From Harenicola maris (GTDB taxonomy: Bacteria > Pseudomonadota > Alphaproteobacteria > Rhodobacterales > Rhodobacteraceae), in contig JADQAZ010000002.1 in the NCBI GenBank assembly GCA_018524345.1, positions 248,001-312,000 of the forward strand: DNA of 64,000 bases. The letters run 5' to 3'. The notes under the pieces were generated by a model that was given only the letters and a program-made list of their open reading frames with translations, was not told where the DNA came from and searched no databases. The position numbers and the translations under genes are program-made. Positions 54,073 through 63,502 of the stretch are shown here, one piece after another (within the stretch, counting starts at the first letter, position 1; the number at the start of each line of letters is the position of its first letter).

Positions 54073-55512
54073 ATGGCCAAAGAACCAATGCTTAAATTCG
54101 TGGATGTCGCCCGCGAAATGCCCAGCAAACGCGATGCCGCGGAGCGGGCGGGTGACTTTCGGGAAATATACTCTGAATACGTTGAACAAAAGGCTAACGA
54201 ACAGGCCAGCCGGTGTTCCCAGTGCGGCGTGCCCTATTGTCAGTCGCATTGCCCGCTGCACAACAACATTCCCGACTGGCTTCGCCTGACGGCGGAGGGC
54301 CGGTTGCAGGAAGCCTATGAGATCAGTCAGGCGACCAACACCTTCCCCGAGATTTGTGGCCGTATTTGCCCGCAGGACCGCCTGTGCGAGGGGAACTGTG
54401 TGATCGAACAGTCCGGCCATGGCACCGTGACCATCGGCTCTGTCGAGAAATACATCACCGATACCGCTTGGGACAAAGGCTGGGTCATGCCCATTGCCCC
54501 CAAGAAAGAGCGCACCGAGAGCGTGGGCATCATTGGCGCGGGCCCCGGCGGCCTTGCGGCGGCTGATGTGCTGCGGCGTCAGGGTGTGCAGGTCACTGTC
54601 TATGACCGCTATGACCGGTCCGGCGGCTTGCTGACCTATGGCATCCCCGGCTTTAAGCTGGAGAAAGACATTGTGATGCGTCGCAATGAACAGCTTGAGA
54701 AGGGCGGCGTTGATTTCCAGTTGAACTGTAACGTCGGCGAGGACCTGTCGTTTGAATATATCCGCGGCAAGCATGATGCCGTTGTGATTGCCACCGGCGT
54801 TTATCAGACGCGCGAGCTGAAGGCCCCCGGCGTTGGGGCGCAGGGCGTTGTGCGGGCGATTGATTTCCTGACGGCGAGCAACCGCAAGAGCTTTGGCGAT
54901 TCTGTGCCGGAGTTTGAGAGCGGCGAGCTGAATGCCGAGGGCAAGAACGTTGTGGTTATTGGCGGCGGCGACACGGCGATGGACTGTGTGCGGACCTCTA
55001 TCCGCCAAGGCGCGACGAGCGTGAAATGCCTGTATCGCCGCGACCGTGCCAACATGCCGGGCAGCCAGCGTGAGGTGGCCAATGCCGAAGAAGAAGGCGT
55101 TGAATTCGTTTGGCTTGCGGCGCCCAAGGGCTTTGCCACCGAGGGTGATGTGGCCAGCGGTGTGATGGTGCAAAAGATGCGTTTGGGTGCGCCGGATGCG
55201 ACGGGGCGGCAATCGCCCGAGGTGATCGAGGGTGCGGATTACGTTGAAAAAGCGGACCTTATCATCACCGCCCTTGGCTTTACGCCCGAGGACCTGCCGA
55301 CCCTTTGGGAGCAGCCGGAACTGGAAGTGACCCGTTGGGGCACCGTCAAGGCCGACTTCCGCACCCATGAGACCAATATGGACGGTGTTTACGCCGTTGG
55401 GGATATTGTGCGCGGGGCGTCCCTCGTTGTTTGGGCCATTCGCGATGGTCGTGAGGCCGCCGAGAGCATTCTGGCGCGCTTTGCCGCGGCGGGTGCGATT
55501 GCGGCGGAATAG
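54073..55512 (+). CDS. gltD: Glutamate synthase small subunit
   Basis: A 479-residue NADPH-dependent GOGAT beta subunit. The N-terminal ferredoxin-like cysteines are in RCSQCGVPYCQSHCP and EICGRICPQDRLCEGNC. The FAD motif is GAGPGGLAAADVLRRQG and the NADPH motif GGGDTAMDCVRT. The C-terminal YAVGDIVRGASLVVWAI binds FAD. It passes electrons to GltB for glutamate synthesis from glutamine and 2-oxoglutarate. A GGGAGG ribosome site precedes the ATG. The gene order is small subunit first, then an unknown gene, then gltB. Confidence 0.95.
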   Translation: MAKEPMLKFVDVAREMPSKRDAAERAGDFREIYSEYVEQKANEQASRCSQCGVPYCQSHCPLHNNIPDWLRLTAEGRLQEAYEISQATNTFPEICGRICPQDRLCEGNCVIEQSGHGTVTIGSVEKYITDTAWDKGWVMPIAPKKERTESVGIIGAGPGGLAAADVLRRQGVQVTVYDRYDRSGGLLTYGIPGFKLEKDIVMRRNEQLEKGGVDFQLNCNVGEDLSFEYIRGKHDAVVIATGVYQTRELKAPGVGAQGVVRAIDFLTASNRKSFGDSVPEFESGELNAEGKNVVVIGGGDTAMDCVRTSIRQGATSVKCLYRRDRANMPGSQREVANAEEEGVEFVWLAAPKGFATEGDVASGVMVQKMRLGAPDATGRQSPEVIEGADYVEKADLIITALGFTPEDLPTLWEQPELEVTRWGTVKADFRTHETNMDGVYAVGDIVRGASLVVWAIRDGREAAESILARFAAAGAIAAE

Positions 55513-55516
55513 GCAT

Positions 55517-55579
55517 AAAAACTTGATGCACATTCCATGCACATCCGATGCACAACCCATACGCATGTTTGTGCAGATC
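55517..55579 (-). repeat. Dispersed repeat, four 11-bp TGTGCAT units (copy 2)
   Basis: Read on the minus strand: GATCTGCACAAAC, then the units ATGCGTATGGG, TTGTGCATCGG, ATGTGCATGGA and ATGTGCATCAA, then GTTTTT. This matches the copy at 18251-18311 in unit number, unit length and both flanks. It begins 4 bp after the gltD stop, inside the gltD-gltB region, and leaves 68 bp before the next start codon. Confidence 0.85.
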
Positions 55580-55647
55580 GGGCCAATCCGGCCCGTTTCG
55601 CCGGCTGTGGCGGGGGAATCTGTGGTGCGGGAGACGGTAGGTCAAAG

Positions 55648-56388
55648 ATGCTGACGTTTGGACAGTTCAAAGGTTTCGCCATTGTTAACGCGGCCCTCTT
55701 TTGCGCCGCGCCTGCCCTTGCGCAATCTTCCCTGCCGCCGAAGGGTTGCGAGGCGTTTTTGACGGTTCAGCAGCGGTCCTGCACCGTGTCGCATTTCTGG
55801 CGCTGCGAGGGCGCGCCGGAGGGGACCACTTGGGAGGCCGTCTATGACGAGGATGGCCCCTCCTCCGTGCATACCTATGACCGCGATTTCCAATGGCTGG
55901 ACGGGTATTTTTTCGACAGCGGCATATCGGAGCGGCTTTATGAGCCCGGCCCCGATCCGATCAGCATGTCGGAGCTTCTGGGCACCGGGCGGGACACTTA
56001 TGATTTCTCTATGGTGGAGCTGTCGGAGGACGGGCAGCAGATTACCCGCACCAAGGGAACTGACGAATTTATCGGGCGGCTGGAAACCATCGACGGTGTG
56101 ACTCTTCGCATGGTCTATGTGGATTCCGAGACCTTCAATGAAGAGGGAGAGGTGATCTTCTCCTCCCACGGGTTTCAATATGTCTGGCCGGAAGAACGCC
56201 TGTTCTTTCTGGGCACCGATACGAGCAATAACGGGGAAGAGGCATGGGAGAGCGACAGCACGCCCGTGGATTTCATCTTTCCCGGTGAAAAGAACTTTGA
56301 CCGGCTGCGCCCCGTATATGATTGCGGAGAGTTGAGCGTGCGCCTGTCTGACCCCCAAAGCCACATCCATCAAGGAGCGTTTCGATGA
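55648..56388 (+). CDS. Secreted protein of unknown function between gltD and gltB
   Basis: A 246-residue protein with a Sec signal peptide (residues 1 to about 26, CAAPALAQ). The mature part has several cysteines (KGCEAF, SCTVSHFWRCEG and a C-terminal YDCGEL), many aromatic residues and no motif that I know. Its secondary structure looks beta-rich. The stop overlaps the gltB start by 4 bp (ATGA), so translation of gltB is coupled to it. I chose the ATG at 55648, since the longer frame would include the dispersed repeat and lose the signal peptide position. Why a periplasmic protein sits in a cytoplasmic nitrogen-assimilation operon is unclear. Confidence 0.75.
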   Translation: MLTFGQFKGFAIVNAALFCAAPALAQSSLPPKGCEAFLTVQQRSCTVSHFWRCEGAPEGTTWEAVYDEDGPSSVHTYDRDFQWLDGYFFDSGISERLYEPGPDPISMSELLGTGRDTYDFSMVELSEDGQQITRTKGTDEFIGRLETIDGVTLRMVYVDSETFNEEGEVIFSSHGFQYVWPEERLFFLGTDTSNNGEEAWESDSTPVDFIFPGEKNFDRLRPVYDCGELSVRLSDPQSHIHQGAFR

Positions 56389-59300
56389 CAAAATATGATG
56401 AAGCATGGGCAGCTAAAGAAACCGCGAAACGCGAGTGGATGACGCAGAACGGCATGTATTCCGAGGCCGAAGAGCATTCGTCCTGCGGGGTGGGCCTTGT
56501 TGTTGCGATTGACGGCAAGCCGAGCCGGAGCGTTGTGGAAAACGGGATCAACGCGCTGAAGGCGATCTGGCATCGCGGCGCTGTGGATGCGGATGGCAAA
56601 ACCGGCGATGGCGCCGGTATTCACGTGCAGATTCCGACAGAGTTTTTCTACGACCAGATCGAGCGCACAGGCCACAAGCCCGACAAGAGCAAGATGATCG
56701 CCGTGGGGCAGGTTTTCCTGCCGCGGACGGATTTTGGCGCGCAGGAGCGGGCGCGGACCATCCTTGAGACCGAAGTGTTGCGGATGGGCTATTACATCTA
56801 TGGCTGGCGCCATGTGCCGGTTGAGGTGGAGTGTCTGGGCGAGAAGGCCAATGCGACACGGCCCGAGATCGAGCAGATCCTGATTTCCAACGCCAAGGGT
56901 GTGGATGAGGAAACCTTCGAGCGCGAATTGTATATCATTCGTCGCCGGATCGAGAAGGCGGCCCTCGCGGCCAATGTGCCGGGTTTCTATATCTGTTCGC
57001 TGTCTTGCCGGTCGATCATCTACAAGGGGATGATGCTGGCCGAGCAGGTTGCGGAGTTTTACCCCGACCTGATGGACGAGCGGTTCGAGAGCGCCTTTGC
57101 GCTGTATCACCAGCGCTATTCCACCAACACTTTCCCGCAGTGGTGGTTGGCGCAGCCTTTCCGCATGTTGGCCCATAACGGCGAGATCAACACCATTCGG
57201 GGCAACCTGAACTGGATGCGGAGCCACGAGATTCGCATGGCCTCCAGCGCCTTTGGCGATGCGGCCGAGGATATCAAGCCGATCGTTGCCTCTGGGTCGT
57301 CGGACTCGGCGGCTTTGGATGCGGTGTTCGAGGTTCTGGTGCGGGCGGGGCGCAATGCGCCGATGGCCAAGACGATGCTGGTGCCCGAAAGCTGGTCGCA
57401 GCAGGCGATTGAGCTGCCGCAGGCTTGGCGCGATATGTATGCCTATGTGAACGGTGTGATGGAGCCTTGGGATGGCCCCGCCGCCCTTGCCATGACCGAT
57501 GGTCGCTGGGTCTGCGCCGGGTTGGACCGGAACGGTCTGCGCCCGATGCGCTATGTTGTGACTGGTGACGGCCTTTTGATTGCGGGCTCCGAGGCCGGTA
57601 TGGTGCCTGTGGACGAGGCCAGCGTGCGCGAGAAAGGGGCCCTTGGCCCCGGGCAGATGATTGCTGTGGATATGGAGCGCGGCGAGCTGTTCCATGACAC
57701 CAAGATCAAAGACGAGCTGTCCGCCAGCCAGCCCTTTGGCGATTGGGTCGGCAAGATCAGCAAGCTGGACGAAGAGCTGAGCAAGGTTACCGAAGCGCCG
57801 ATGTTCTCTGGCCCCGAGCTGCGCAAGCGGCAGATCGCGGCGGGCTATTCCATGGAGGAGCTGGAGCAGATTCTGGCGCCCATGGGCGAGGATGGCAAAG
57901 AGGCGATTGCCTCTATGGGTGATGACACGCCCAGCGCGGTTCTGTCGAAGAAGTATCGCCCGCTGAGCCATTTCTTCCGTCAGAACTTTAGCCAGGTGAC
58001 GAACCCGCCGATCGACAGTTTGCGCGAGTTCCGGGTGATGAGCCTGAAAACGCGGTTCGGGAACCTGAAGAACGTGCTCGATGAAAGCAGCGCCCAGACC
58101 GAGATTTTCGTGCTGGACAGCCCCTTTGTTGGCAATGCGCAGTTTGATCGCATGGTCGAGGCCTTTAACGCCGAGATGGTTCAGATCGACTGTACCTTTG
58201 CCGCCGGTGAGGGCGCGCTGGGCGCGGCCTTGGAGCGGGTGCGCAGCGAGGCCGAGGATGCCGTGCGCTCCGGTGCGGGGCATATTGTGCTGACCGATCA
58301 GCATCAGGGCGAGGATCGCCTGCCGATGCCGATGATTCTGGCGACAAGTGCGGTGCATTCGGGCCTGACGAAGAAGGGTCTGCGGACTTTCTGCTCGCTT
58401 TCTGTGCGCTCTGCCGAATGTGTCGATCCGCATTACTTTGCGGTTCTGATCGGCTGCGGGGCGACTGTGGTGAACCCCTATCTTGCCGAGGACAGCCTTG
58501 CCGACCGGATCGAGCGCGGCTTGCTGGAGGGGTCCCTGACCGAGGTTGTGGCGCGGTATCGTGCGGCGATTGACGCAGGGATGCTGAAGATCATGGCGAA
58601 GATGGGGATTTCTGTTGTCTCCTCCTATCGCGGTGGTTTGAACTTTGAGGCCGTGGGCCTGAGCCGGGCCATGTGCGCCGAATACTTCCCCGGGTTGACC
58701 AGCCGCATCAGCGGCATCGGCGTGGGCGGTATCCAGAAGAAGGTTGAGGACGTGCATGCGCGTGGCTGGCTTGGCGGGGCGGATGTTCTGCCGGTGGGCG
58801 GCTTTTACAAGGCGCGCAAGTCGGGCGAGACGCATGCATGGGAGGCGACCTCCATGCATATGCTGCAAAGCGCCTGTGATCGTGCCTCTTTCGAGATGTG
58901 GAAGCAGTATAGCGCCAAGATGCGGGCGAACCCGCCGACGCACCTGCGCGATCTGATGGACATCAAGCCCATGGGCAAGCCGGTGCCGATTGAGGAGGTG
59001 GAGAGCATCACCTCTATCCGCAAGCGGTTTGTGACGCCGGGCATGTCTTTGGGCGCGCTGTCGCCCGAGGCGCATAAGACGCTTAATGTGGCGATGAACC
59101 GGATTGGCGCGAAGTCGGACTCTGGCGAGGGCGGCGAAGATCCGGCGCATTTCGTGCCGGAGCCGAATGGCGACAACCCATCCGCCAAGATCAAGCAGGT
59201 GGCCTCGGGGCGGTTTGGCGTGACAGCCGAATACCTGAACCACTGCGAGGAGTTGGAGATCAAAGTCGCGCAGGGTGCAAAACCCGGCGAGGGCGGGCAG

Positions 59301-60917
59301 TTGCCCGGGATCAAGGTGACCGACCTGATCGCGCGGTTGCGCCATTCGACCAAGGGTGTGACCCTGATCTCGCCGCCGCCGCACCACGATATCTATTCGA
59401 TCGAGGATTTGGCGCAGCTTATCTATGATCTCAAGCAGATCAATCCGCGCTGTAAGGTGACGGTGAAGCTTGTGGCGTCCAGCGGCGTTGGCACGATTGC
59501 TGCCGGTGTGGCCAAGGCCAAGGCGGATGTGATCCTTGTGTCGGGCCACAACGGGGGCACCGGTGCCTCGCCTGCGACATCGATCAAATACGCGGGTCTG
59601 CCGTGGGAGATGGGCCTGACAGAGGCGCATCAGGTTCTGGCGATGAACAACCTGCGCAGCCGGATCACCCTGCGGACCGATGGCGGCCTGCGCACGGGGC
59701 GTGACATTGTTATGGCCGCGATGATGGGGGCCGAGGAATACGGCATCGGCACCGCCGCCCTGATCGCTATGGGCTGTATCATGGTGCGTCAGTGCCAGTC
59801 GAACACCTGCCCTGTGGGCGTTTGCACCCAGCGCGATGACCTGCGGGCCAAGTTCACCGGCAATGCGGACAAGGTTGTGAACCTGATCACCTTCTATGCG
59901 CAGGAAGTGCGCGAGATTTTGGCCGAGATCGGTGCGAAGTCGATGGATGATGTGATCGGGCGGGCGGATTTGCTGTCGCAGGTCAGCCGTGGTTCGGCGC
60001 ATCTGGATGACCTTGACCTGAACCCGATGTTGATCACGGTCGATGGGTCCAAGGACATTGTCTATAACCGCGACAAGCCACGCAACGCTGTGCCAGACAC
60101 GCTCGATGCGCAGATCGTGGCTGATGCGGACCGTTTCCTGCGGGACGGGGAGAAGATGCAGTTGCAATATGCGGTGCAGAACACCCATCGGTCCATCGGG
60201 ACGCGGACATCAAGCCATATCATCCAGCAGTTCGGGATGCGCAATTCCTTGCAGCCCGACCACCTGACGGTGAAGCTGACCGGCTCTGCGGGGCAGTCGC
60301 TTGGGGCCTTTGCGGCACCGGGGCTGAAGCTTGAGGTCTCGGGCGATGCCAATGACTATGTTGGCAAGGGTCTGTCCGGTGGCACGATTGTGGTGCGTCC
60401 GCCTATGGCGAGCCCGCTGAAGGCATCGGAGAACACCATCATCGGCAACACGGTTCTGTATGGGGCCACAGCGGGCAATCTGTTTGCTGCGGGCCGTGCG
60501 GGCGAGCGCTTTGCGGTGCGGAACTCTGGCGCGACGGTTGTGATCGAGGGCTGCGGCAGCAACGGTTGTGAATACATGACCGGCGGTGTGGCTGTGATCC
60601 TTGGCAGCATCGGTGCGAACTTTGGCGCCGGGATGACGGGGGGCATGGCCTATCTGTATGACCCCGAGGGCAAGGCCGAGGAGTTGATCAACCCCGAGAC
60701 CCTTGTGACCGGCGCGGTGGCGCATCCCCATTGGCAGGCGGAGCTTCGCGGCCATGTGGAGGCCCATTTCGCCCAGACCGGAAGCCGCAAGGCCGAGGAG
60801 CTGTTGCAGCATTGGGAGAGCAGCCTGAAGGACTTTATCCAGGTTTGCCCGAAAGAGATGCTGGTGCATTTGCCGGTGCCTTTGACCATCGAGGCAGGCG
60901 CCATTCCGGCGGAATAA
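56385..60917 (+). CDS. gltB: Glutamate synthase large subunit
   Basis: A 1510-residue GOGAT alpha subunit. After a short propeptide the class II amidotransferase nucleophile is the Cys in EEHSSCGVGLV (about residue 32). A central domain and the FMN/2-oxoglutarate barrel follow, including GGEDPAHFVPEPNGD. The 3Fe-4S cysteine cluster is near GCIMVRQCQSNTCPVGVC. The C-terminal beta-helix carries GGTIVVRP and GSNGCEYMTGG. It joins GltD to make glutamate. A 9-bp hairpin follows the stop. The start overlaps the upstream stop. Confidence 0.96.
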   Translation: MTKYDEAWAAKETAKREWMTQNGMYSEAEEHSSCGVGLVVAIDGKPSRSVVENGINALKAIWHRGAVDADGKTGDGAGIHVQIPTEFFYDQIERTGHKPDKSKMIAVGQVFLPRTDFGAQERARTILETEVLRMGYYIYGWRHVPVEVECLGEKANATRPEIEQILISNAKGVDEETFERELYIIRRRIEKAALAANVPGFYICSLSCRSIIYKGMMLAEQVAEFYPDLMDERFESAFALYHQRYSTNTFPQWWLAQPFRMLAHNGEINTIRGNLNWMRSHEIRMASSAFGDAAEDIKPIVASGSSDSAALDAVFEVLVRAGRNAPMAKTMLVPESWSQQAIELPQAWRDMYAYVNGVMEPWDGPAALAMTDGRWVCAGLDRNGLRPMRYVVTGDGLLIAGSEAGMVPVDEASVREKGALGPGQMIAVDMERGELFHDTKIKDELSASQPFGDWVGKISKLDEELSKVTEAPMFSGPELRKRQIAAGYSMEELEQILAPMGEDGKEAIASMGDDTPSAVLSKKYRPLSHFFRQNFSQVTNPPIDSLREFRVMSLKTRFGNLKNVLDESSAQTEIFVLDSPFVGNAQFDRMVEAFNAEMVQIDCTFAAGEGALGAALERVRSEAEDAVRSGAGHIVLTDQHQGEDRLPMPMILATSAVHSGLTKKGLRTFCSLSVRSAECVDPHYFAVLIGCGATVVNPYLAEDSLADRIERGLLEGSLTEVVARYRAAIDAGMLKIMAKMGISVVSSYRGGLNFEAVGLSRAMCAEYFPGLTSRISGIGVGGIQKKVEDVHARGWLGGADVLPVGGFYKARKSGETHAWEATSMHMLQSACDRASFEMWKQYSAKMRANPPTHLRDLMDIKPMGKPVPIEEVESITSIRKRFVTPGMSLGALSPEAHKTLNVAMNRIGAKSDSGEGGEDPAHFVPEPNGDNPSAKIKQVASGRFGVTAEYLNHCEELEIKVAQGAKPGEGGQLPGIKVTDLIARLRHSTKGVTLISPPPHHDIYSIEDLAQLIYDLKQINPRCKVTVKLVASSGVGTIAAGVAKAKADVILVSGHNGGTGASPATSIKYAGLPWEMGLTEAHQVLAMNNLRSRITLRTDGGLRTGRDIVMAAMMGAEEYGIGTAALIAMGCIMVRQCQSNTCPVGVCTQRDDLRAKFTGNADKVVNLITFYAQEVREILAEIGAKSMDDVIGRADLLSQVSRGSAHLDDLDLNPMLITVDGSKDIVYNRDKPRNAVPDTLDAQIVADADRFLRDGEKMQLQYAVQNTHRSIGTRTSSHIIQQFGMRNSLQPDHLTVKLTGSAGQSLGAFAAPGLKLEVSGDANDYVGKGLSGGTIVVRPPMASPLKASENTIIGNTVLYGATAGNLFAAGRAGERFAVRNSGATVVIEGCGSNGCEYMTGGVAVILGSIGANFGAGMTGGMAYLYDPEGKAEELINPETLVTGAVAHPHWQAELRGHVEAHFAQTGSRKAEELLQHWESSLKDFIQVCPKEMLVHLPVPLTIEAGAIPAE

Positions 60918-60927
60918 TCATTGTTTC

Positions 60928-60951
60928 CGGGCGGGGGCCAATCCCCGCCCG
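60928..60951 (+). terminator. Hairpin terminator after gltB
   Basis: CGGGCGGGG and CCCCGCCCG form a perfect 9-bp stem around the loop GCCAAT, 11 bp after the gltB stop. A short TTG follows but no long U-run. Confidence 0.7.
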
Positions 60952-61064
60952 TTGACGCGTATTTACCCAATTAAGGCAAAAATACCCTTAAACCTTCCTA
61001 AAATTGGCAGGATTTGAGGGCAGGCTGATCCCTGTAGTAAACCGTTCAGACAGTGATCAGGCCC

Positions 61065-61973
61065 ATGCCAACCACCTATACCGACCAGTTTTTCGATATT
61101 GATCCTTTTTCTCCGCCCTCCGCCGGGACGGCGATGAATTTCTCGAATTATGACCTTGTTGACGCCGATGACGACAATGACATCGGGGCGGCGGGGGCCG
61201 ATACGGTGAACGGGATTGATGTCACCAACGCCTATCCGGGCGATACGGTGACGATCAATGTGCCGGGTGTGGGCAATGTGACCTATGAGGGCATCACCTT
61301 TTACCTGTCGAACGGCGACAGGGTCTTTACCCCCACGGACGGGCAGGCCCTGCAGAATGGCACCTTGGTCAGCACGACTTGGGTCTCGACCACCGGTGAT
61401 CTCGATGTGGGCGACCTTGGGCCGCCTTGTTTCACCCCCGGCACCCTGATTGATACGCCTAAGGGCGCGCGGGCGATTGAGGACCTTTGCGTCGGGGATT
61501 TGGTGATGACCGCCGATCACGGGCCGCAGCCGATCCGCTGGATCGGGCGGCGCGAGGTGGAGGGGAGCGGAGATTTCGCCCCGATCCGCATCGCCAAGGG
61601 GGCCTTGGGCAACCGGCGTGATCTGCTGGTCTCGCCGCAGCATCGGATGCTGATTTCCGGTTGGCAGGCGGAGCTGCTCTATGGGCAGGAGGAAGTCTTG
61701 ATCGCGGCGGTGCATTTGCTGGGCCATGACCGTATCCACCGCGCCGCGCGGCGCAGCGTGACCTACATGCATCTGATGTTTGACGCCCATGAGGTGATCT
61801 TTGCCGAAGGGGTGGCAAGCGAGAGCTTTGACCCCGGCGGCCATCAGGGACAGGAGATATGTGCCACCCATGAGGAGCTGCGCGCCCTGTTCCCCGAGGT
61901 GGCGGGCCGCGCGCCGAGTTTGACCGCGCGCGAGGTGATACGCGGGCGCAGCGCTGCGGCGCTCTTTGCCTGA
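61065..61973 (+). CDS. Hint domain-containing protein
   Basis: A 302-residue protein in two parts. The first 120 residues are acidic and rich in Asp, Gly and Thr (DADDDNDIGAAGADTVNG). The second is a Hint (Hedgehog/intein) domain of the Hint_2 type: CFTPGTLIDTPKGARAIEDL with the N-terminal cysteine, then DLVMTADHGPQPIRWIG and VSPQHRML. The Hint domain could cleave or rearrange the peptide at that cysteine. Such proteins are common in Rhodobacteraceae, often secreted by type I systems; their roles are largely unknown. The start may be the ATG at 61065 or a GTG 12 bp earlier. Confidence 0.85.
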   Translation: MPTTYTDQFFDIDPFSPPSAGTAMNFSNYDLVDADDDNDIGAAGADTVNGIDVTNAYPGDTVTINVPGVGNVTYEGITFYLSNGDRVFTPTDGQALQNGTLVSTTWVSTTGDLDVGDLGPPCFTPGTLIDTPKGARAIEDLCVGDLVMTADHGPQPIRWIGRREVEGSGDFAPIRIAKGALGNRRDLLVSPQHRMLISGWQAELLYGQEEVLIAAVHLLGHDRIHRAARRSVTYMHLMFDAHEVIFAEGVASESFDPGGHQGQEICATHEELRALFPEVAGRAPSLTAREVIRGRSAAALFA

Positions 61974-62014
61974 GGTCTCTTTTATCGTGAGGGCGCGCCG
62001 CGTATACCGCCACA

Positions 62015-62779
62015 ATGGCTAGGGCGAAAACCAAGAAACCTGCGACAAAGCGCAAGAGCAAGGCAAAGGCGAAAGCCGCGCCGGCCAAAAAGCTTGGGCT
62101 TCTGGCCCGTGCCCGCCGCAAGCTGCGCCGGATTGTGTTCTGGACGGTCTGTGGGCCGGTGCTCTTTGTGCTGTTCCTGATTATCGTTTTCTCGGTTCTG
62201 AACCCGCCGACGACCCATACGATCTGGTCCGAGGGGCGGCGTTTGGGCGATGTGGATCACGAATGGGTCGGGGCCAATGATATTGCGCCTGTGATGCTGC
62301 GCTCTGTCGTGGCGGCGGAGGATGCGAATTTCTGCCACCACTGGGGCTTTGACGTGGCCGCGATCAAGCTGGCGCTGGAGGAGGGGTCGAACAGGGGTGC
62401 CTCGACCATCACGCAGCAGACGGTGAAGAACGTGTTCCTGTGGCAAAAGCGCAGTTGGTTCCGCAAGGCGGCCGAGGCCCTGATCACCCCCGTGGTCGAG
62501 ATTTTCTGGAGCAAGCGGCGGATATTGGAGGTTTACCTCAATATCGCGGAGTTTGATGAGGGCGTGTTCGGGGTGGATGCCGCGAGCATGCATTATTTCG
62601 GCGTGGTGCCTGCCAAGCTGACCCCTGTGCAGGCGGCGCGGCTTGCCTCTGTTCTGCCGAGCCCGAAGAAACGATCGGCGAGCAATCCGCCCTCTTGGCT
62701 GCGCAAACGGGCGGGGAGTATCGCCGATGGGGCGGCCACGATCCGCGCCGATGGGCGGGCCGCGTGTTTCGAGGATTGA
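62015..62779 (+). CDS. mtgA: Monofunctional biosynthetic peptidoglycan transglycosylase
   Basis: A 254-residue GT51 enzyme. A highly basic N-terminal tail (residues 1-38, lysine-rich) precedes one membrane helix at about 40-62. The catalytic glutamate is in AAEDANFCHHWGFD, and the further motifs GASTITQQTVKNVFLW and ILEVYLNIAEF are present. No transpeptidase domain follows, so it is MtgA rather than a PBP1. It polymerises lipid II on the periplasmic face of the inner membrane. It follows the Hint gene by 41 bp and precedes the GST gene by 57 bp. Confidence 0.94.
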   Translation: MARAKTKKPATKRKSKAKAKAAPAKKLGLLARARRKLRRIVFWTVCGPVLFVLFLIIVFSVLNPPTTHTIWSEGRRLGDVDHEWVGANDIAPVMLRSVVAAEDANFCHHWGFDVAAIKLALEEGSNRGASTITQQTVKNVFLWQKRSWFRKAAEALITPVVEIFWSKRRILEVYLNIAEFDEGVFGVDAASMHYFGVVPAKLTPVQAARLASVLPSPKKRSASNPPSWLRKRAGSIADGAATIRADGRAACFED

Positions 62780-62836
62780 AGTTTTGCCCGCAGGCGGGCA
62801 ATACATAGGGCATCATTTCGCCCGGATACATGCCAT

Positions 62837-63502
62837 ATGAACCGCCTTTACCACGTTCCCCTTTCCCCGTTTTGCCGCAAAGTGCGCCTTGTTCTGGCGG
62901 AAAAGAAGATCGAGATCGAGCTGGTGGAAGAGCGGTATTGGGAGCCGGAGCCGGATTTCCTGCGGCGCAATCCCGCCGGTAAGGTGCCTGTGCTGAAGTG
63001 GCAGAACCGGACCCTTTCCGAAAGTCAGGCGATTTGCGAGCTGATCGAGGAAGTGAACCCGAATCCGATGTTGATGCCGCAGACCCCCGAGGCGCGCTAT
63101 GAGGTGCGGCGGCTTTGTGCGTGGTTCGATGACAAGTTTTACAACGAGGTGGCCAGCAAGCTGTTGATGGAGCGGGTCTATCGCAAGACCATGGGTCTTG
63201 GGTATCCGGACAGTCGCAATGTCAAAGACGGGCTGAAGGCGATCAAGGTGCATATCGATTATATGCATGATCTGCTGGAGCGGCGGCGGTGGCTGGCCGG
63301 GGATCAGATGACCTTGGCCGATTTCGCGGCGGCGGCGCCGCTGTCCTCGCTCGATTACATCTCGGATGTGGATTGGAACCGCTCGGCCACGGTGAAGGAT
63401 TGGTACGCCAAGATCAAATCGCGCCCTGCGTTCCGGTCGATCCTTGCCGATCAGGTGCCGGGCATGGCCCCATCGCGGCAATATGCCAACCTCGACTTCT
63501 GA
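62837..63502 (+). CDS. Glutathione S-transferase family protein
   Basis: A 221-residue GST-fold protein. The thioredoxin-like N-terminal domain starts [20 protein letters not shown], with a serine/cysteine in the SPFC position. NPAGKVPVL (cis-Pro) and [11 protein letters not shown] (gamma-glutamyl binding) follow. The all-helical C-terminal domain carries [14 protein letters not shown]. The substrate is unknown. The downstream queG gene starts 20 bp before this stop, so the two are translationally linked. A role in tRNA modification is not implied by that alone. Confidence 0.9.
   Translation: MNRLYHVPLSPFCRKVRLVLAEKKIEIELVEERYWEPEPDFLRRNPAGKVPVLKWQNRTLSESQAICELIEEVNPNPMLMPQTPEARYEVRRLCAWFDDKFYNEVASKLLMERVYRKTMGLGYPDSRNVKDGLKAIKVHIDYMHDLLERRRWLAGDQMTLADFAAAAPLSSLDYISDVDWNRSATVKDWYAKIKSRPAFRSILADQVPGMAPSRQYANLDF

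Noticed and set aside
56370..60188. A very long open frame (over 1200 codons) antisense to gltB
   Set aside because: It mirrors a GC-rich gene with strong codon bias; the translation is arginine-, histidine- and proline-rich with no domain, while gltB matches its family end to end.
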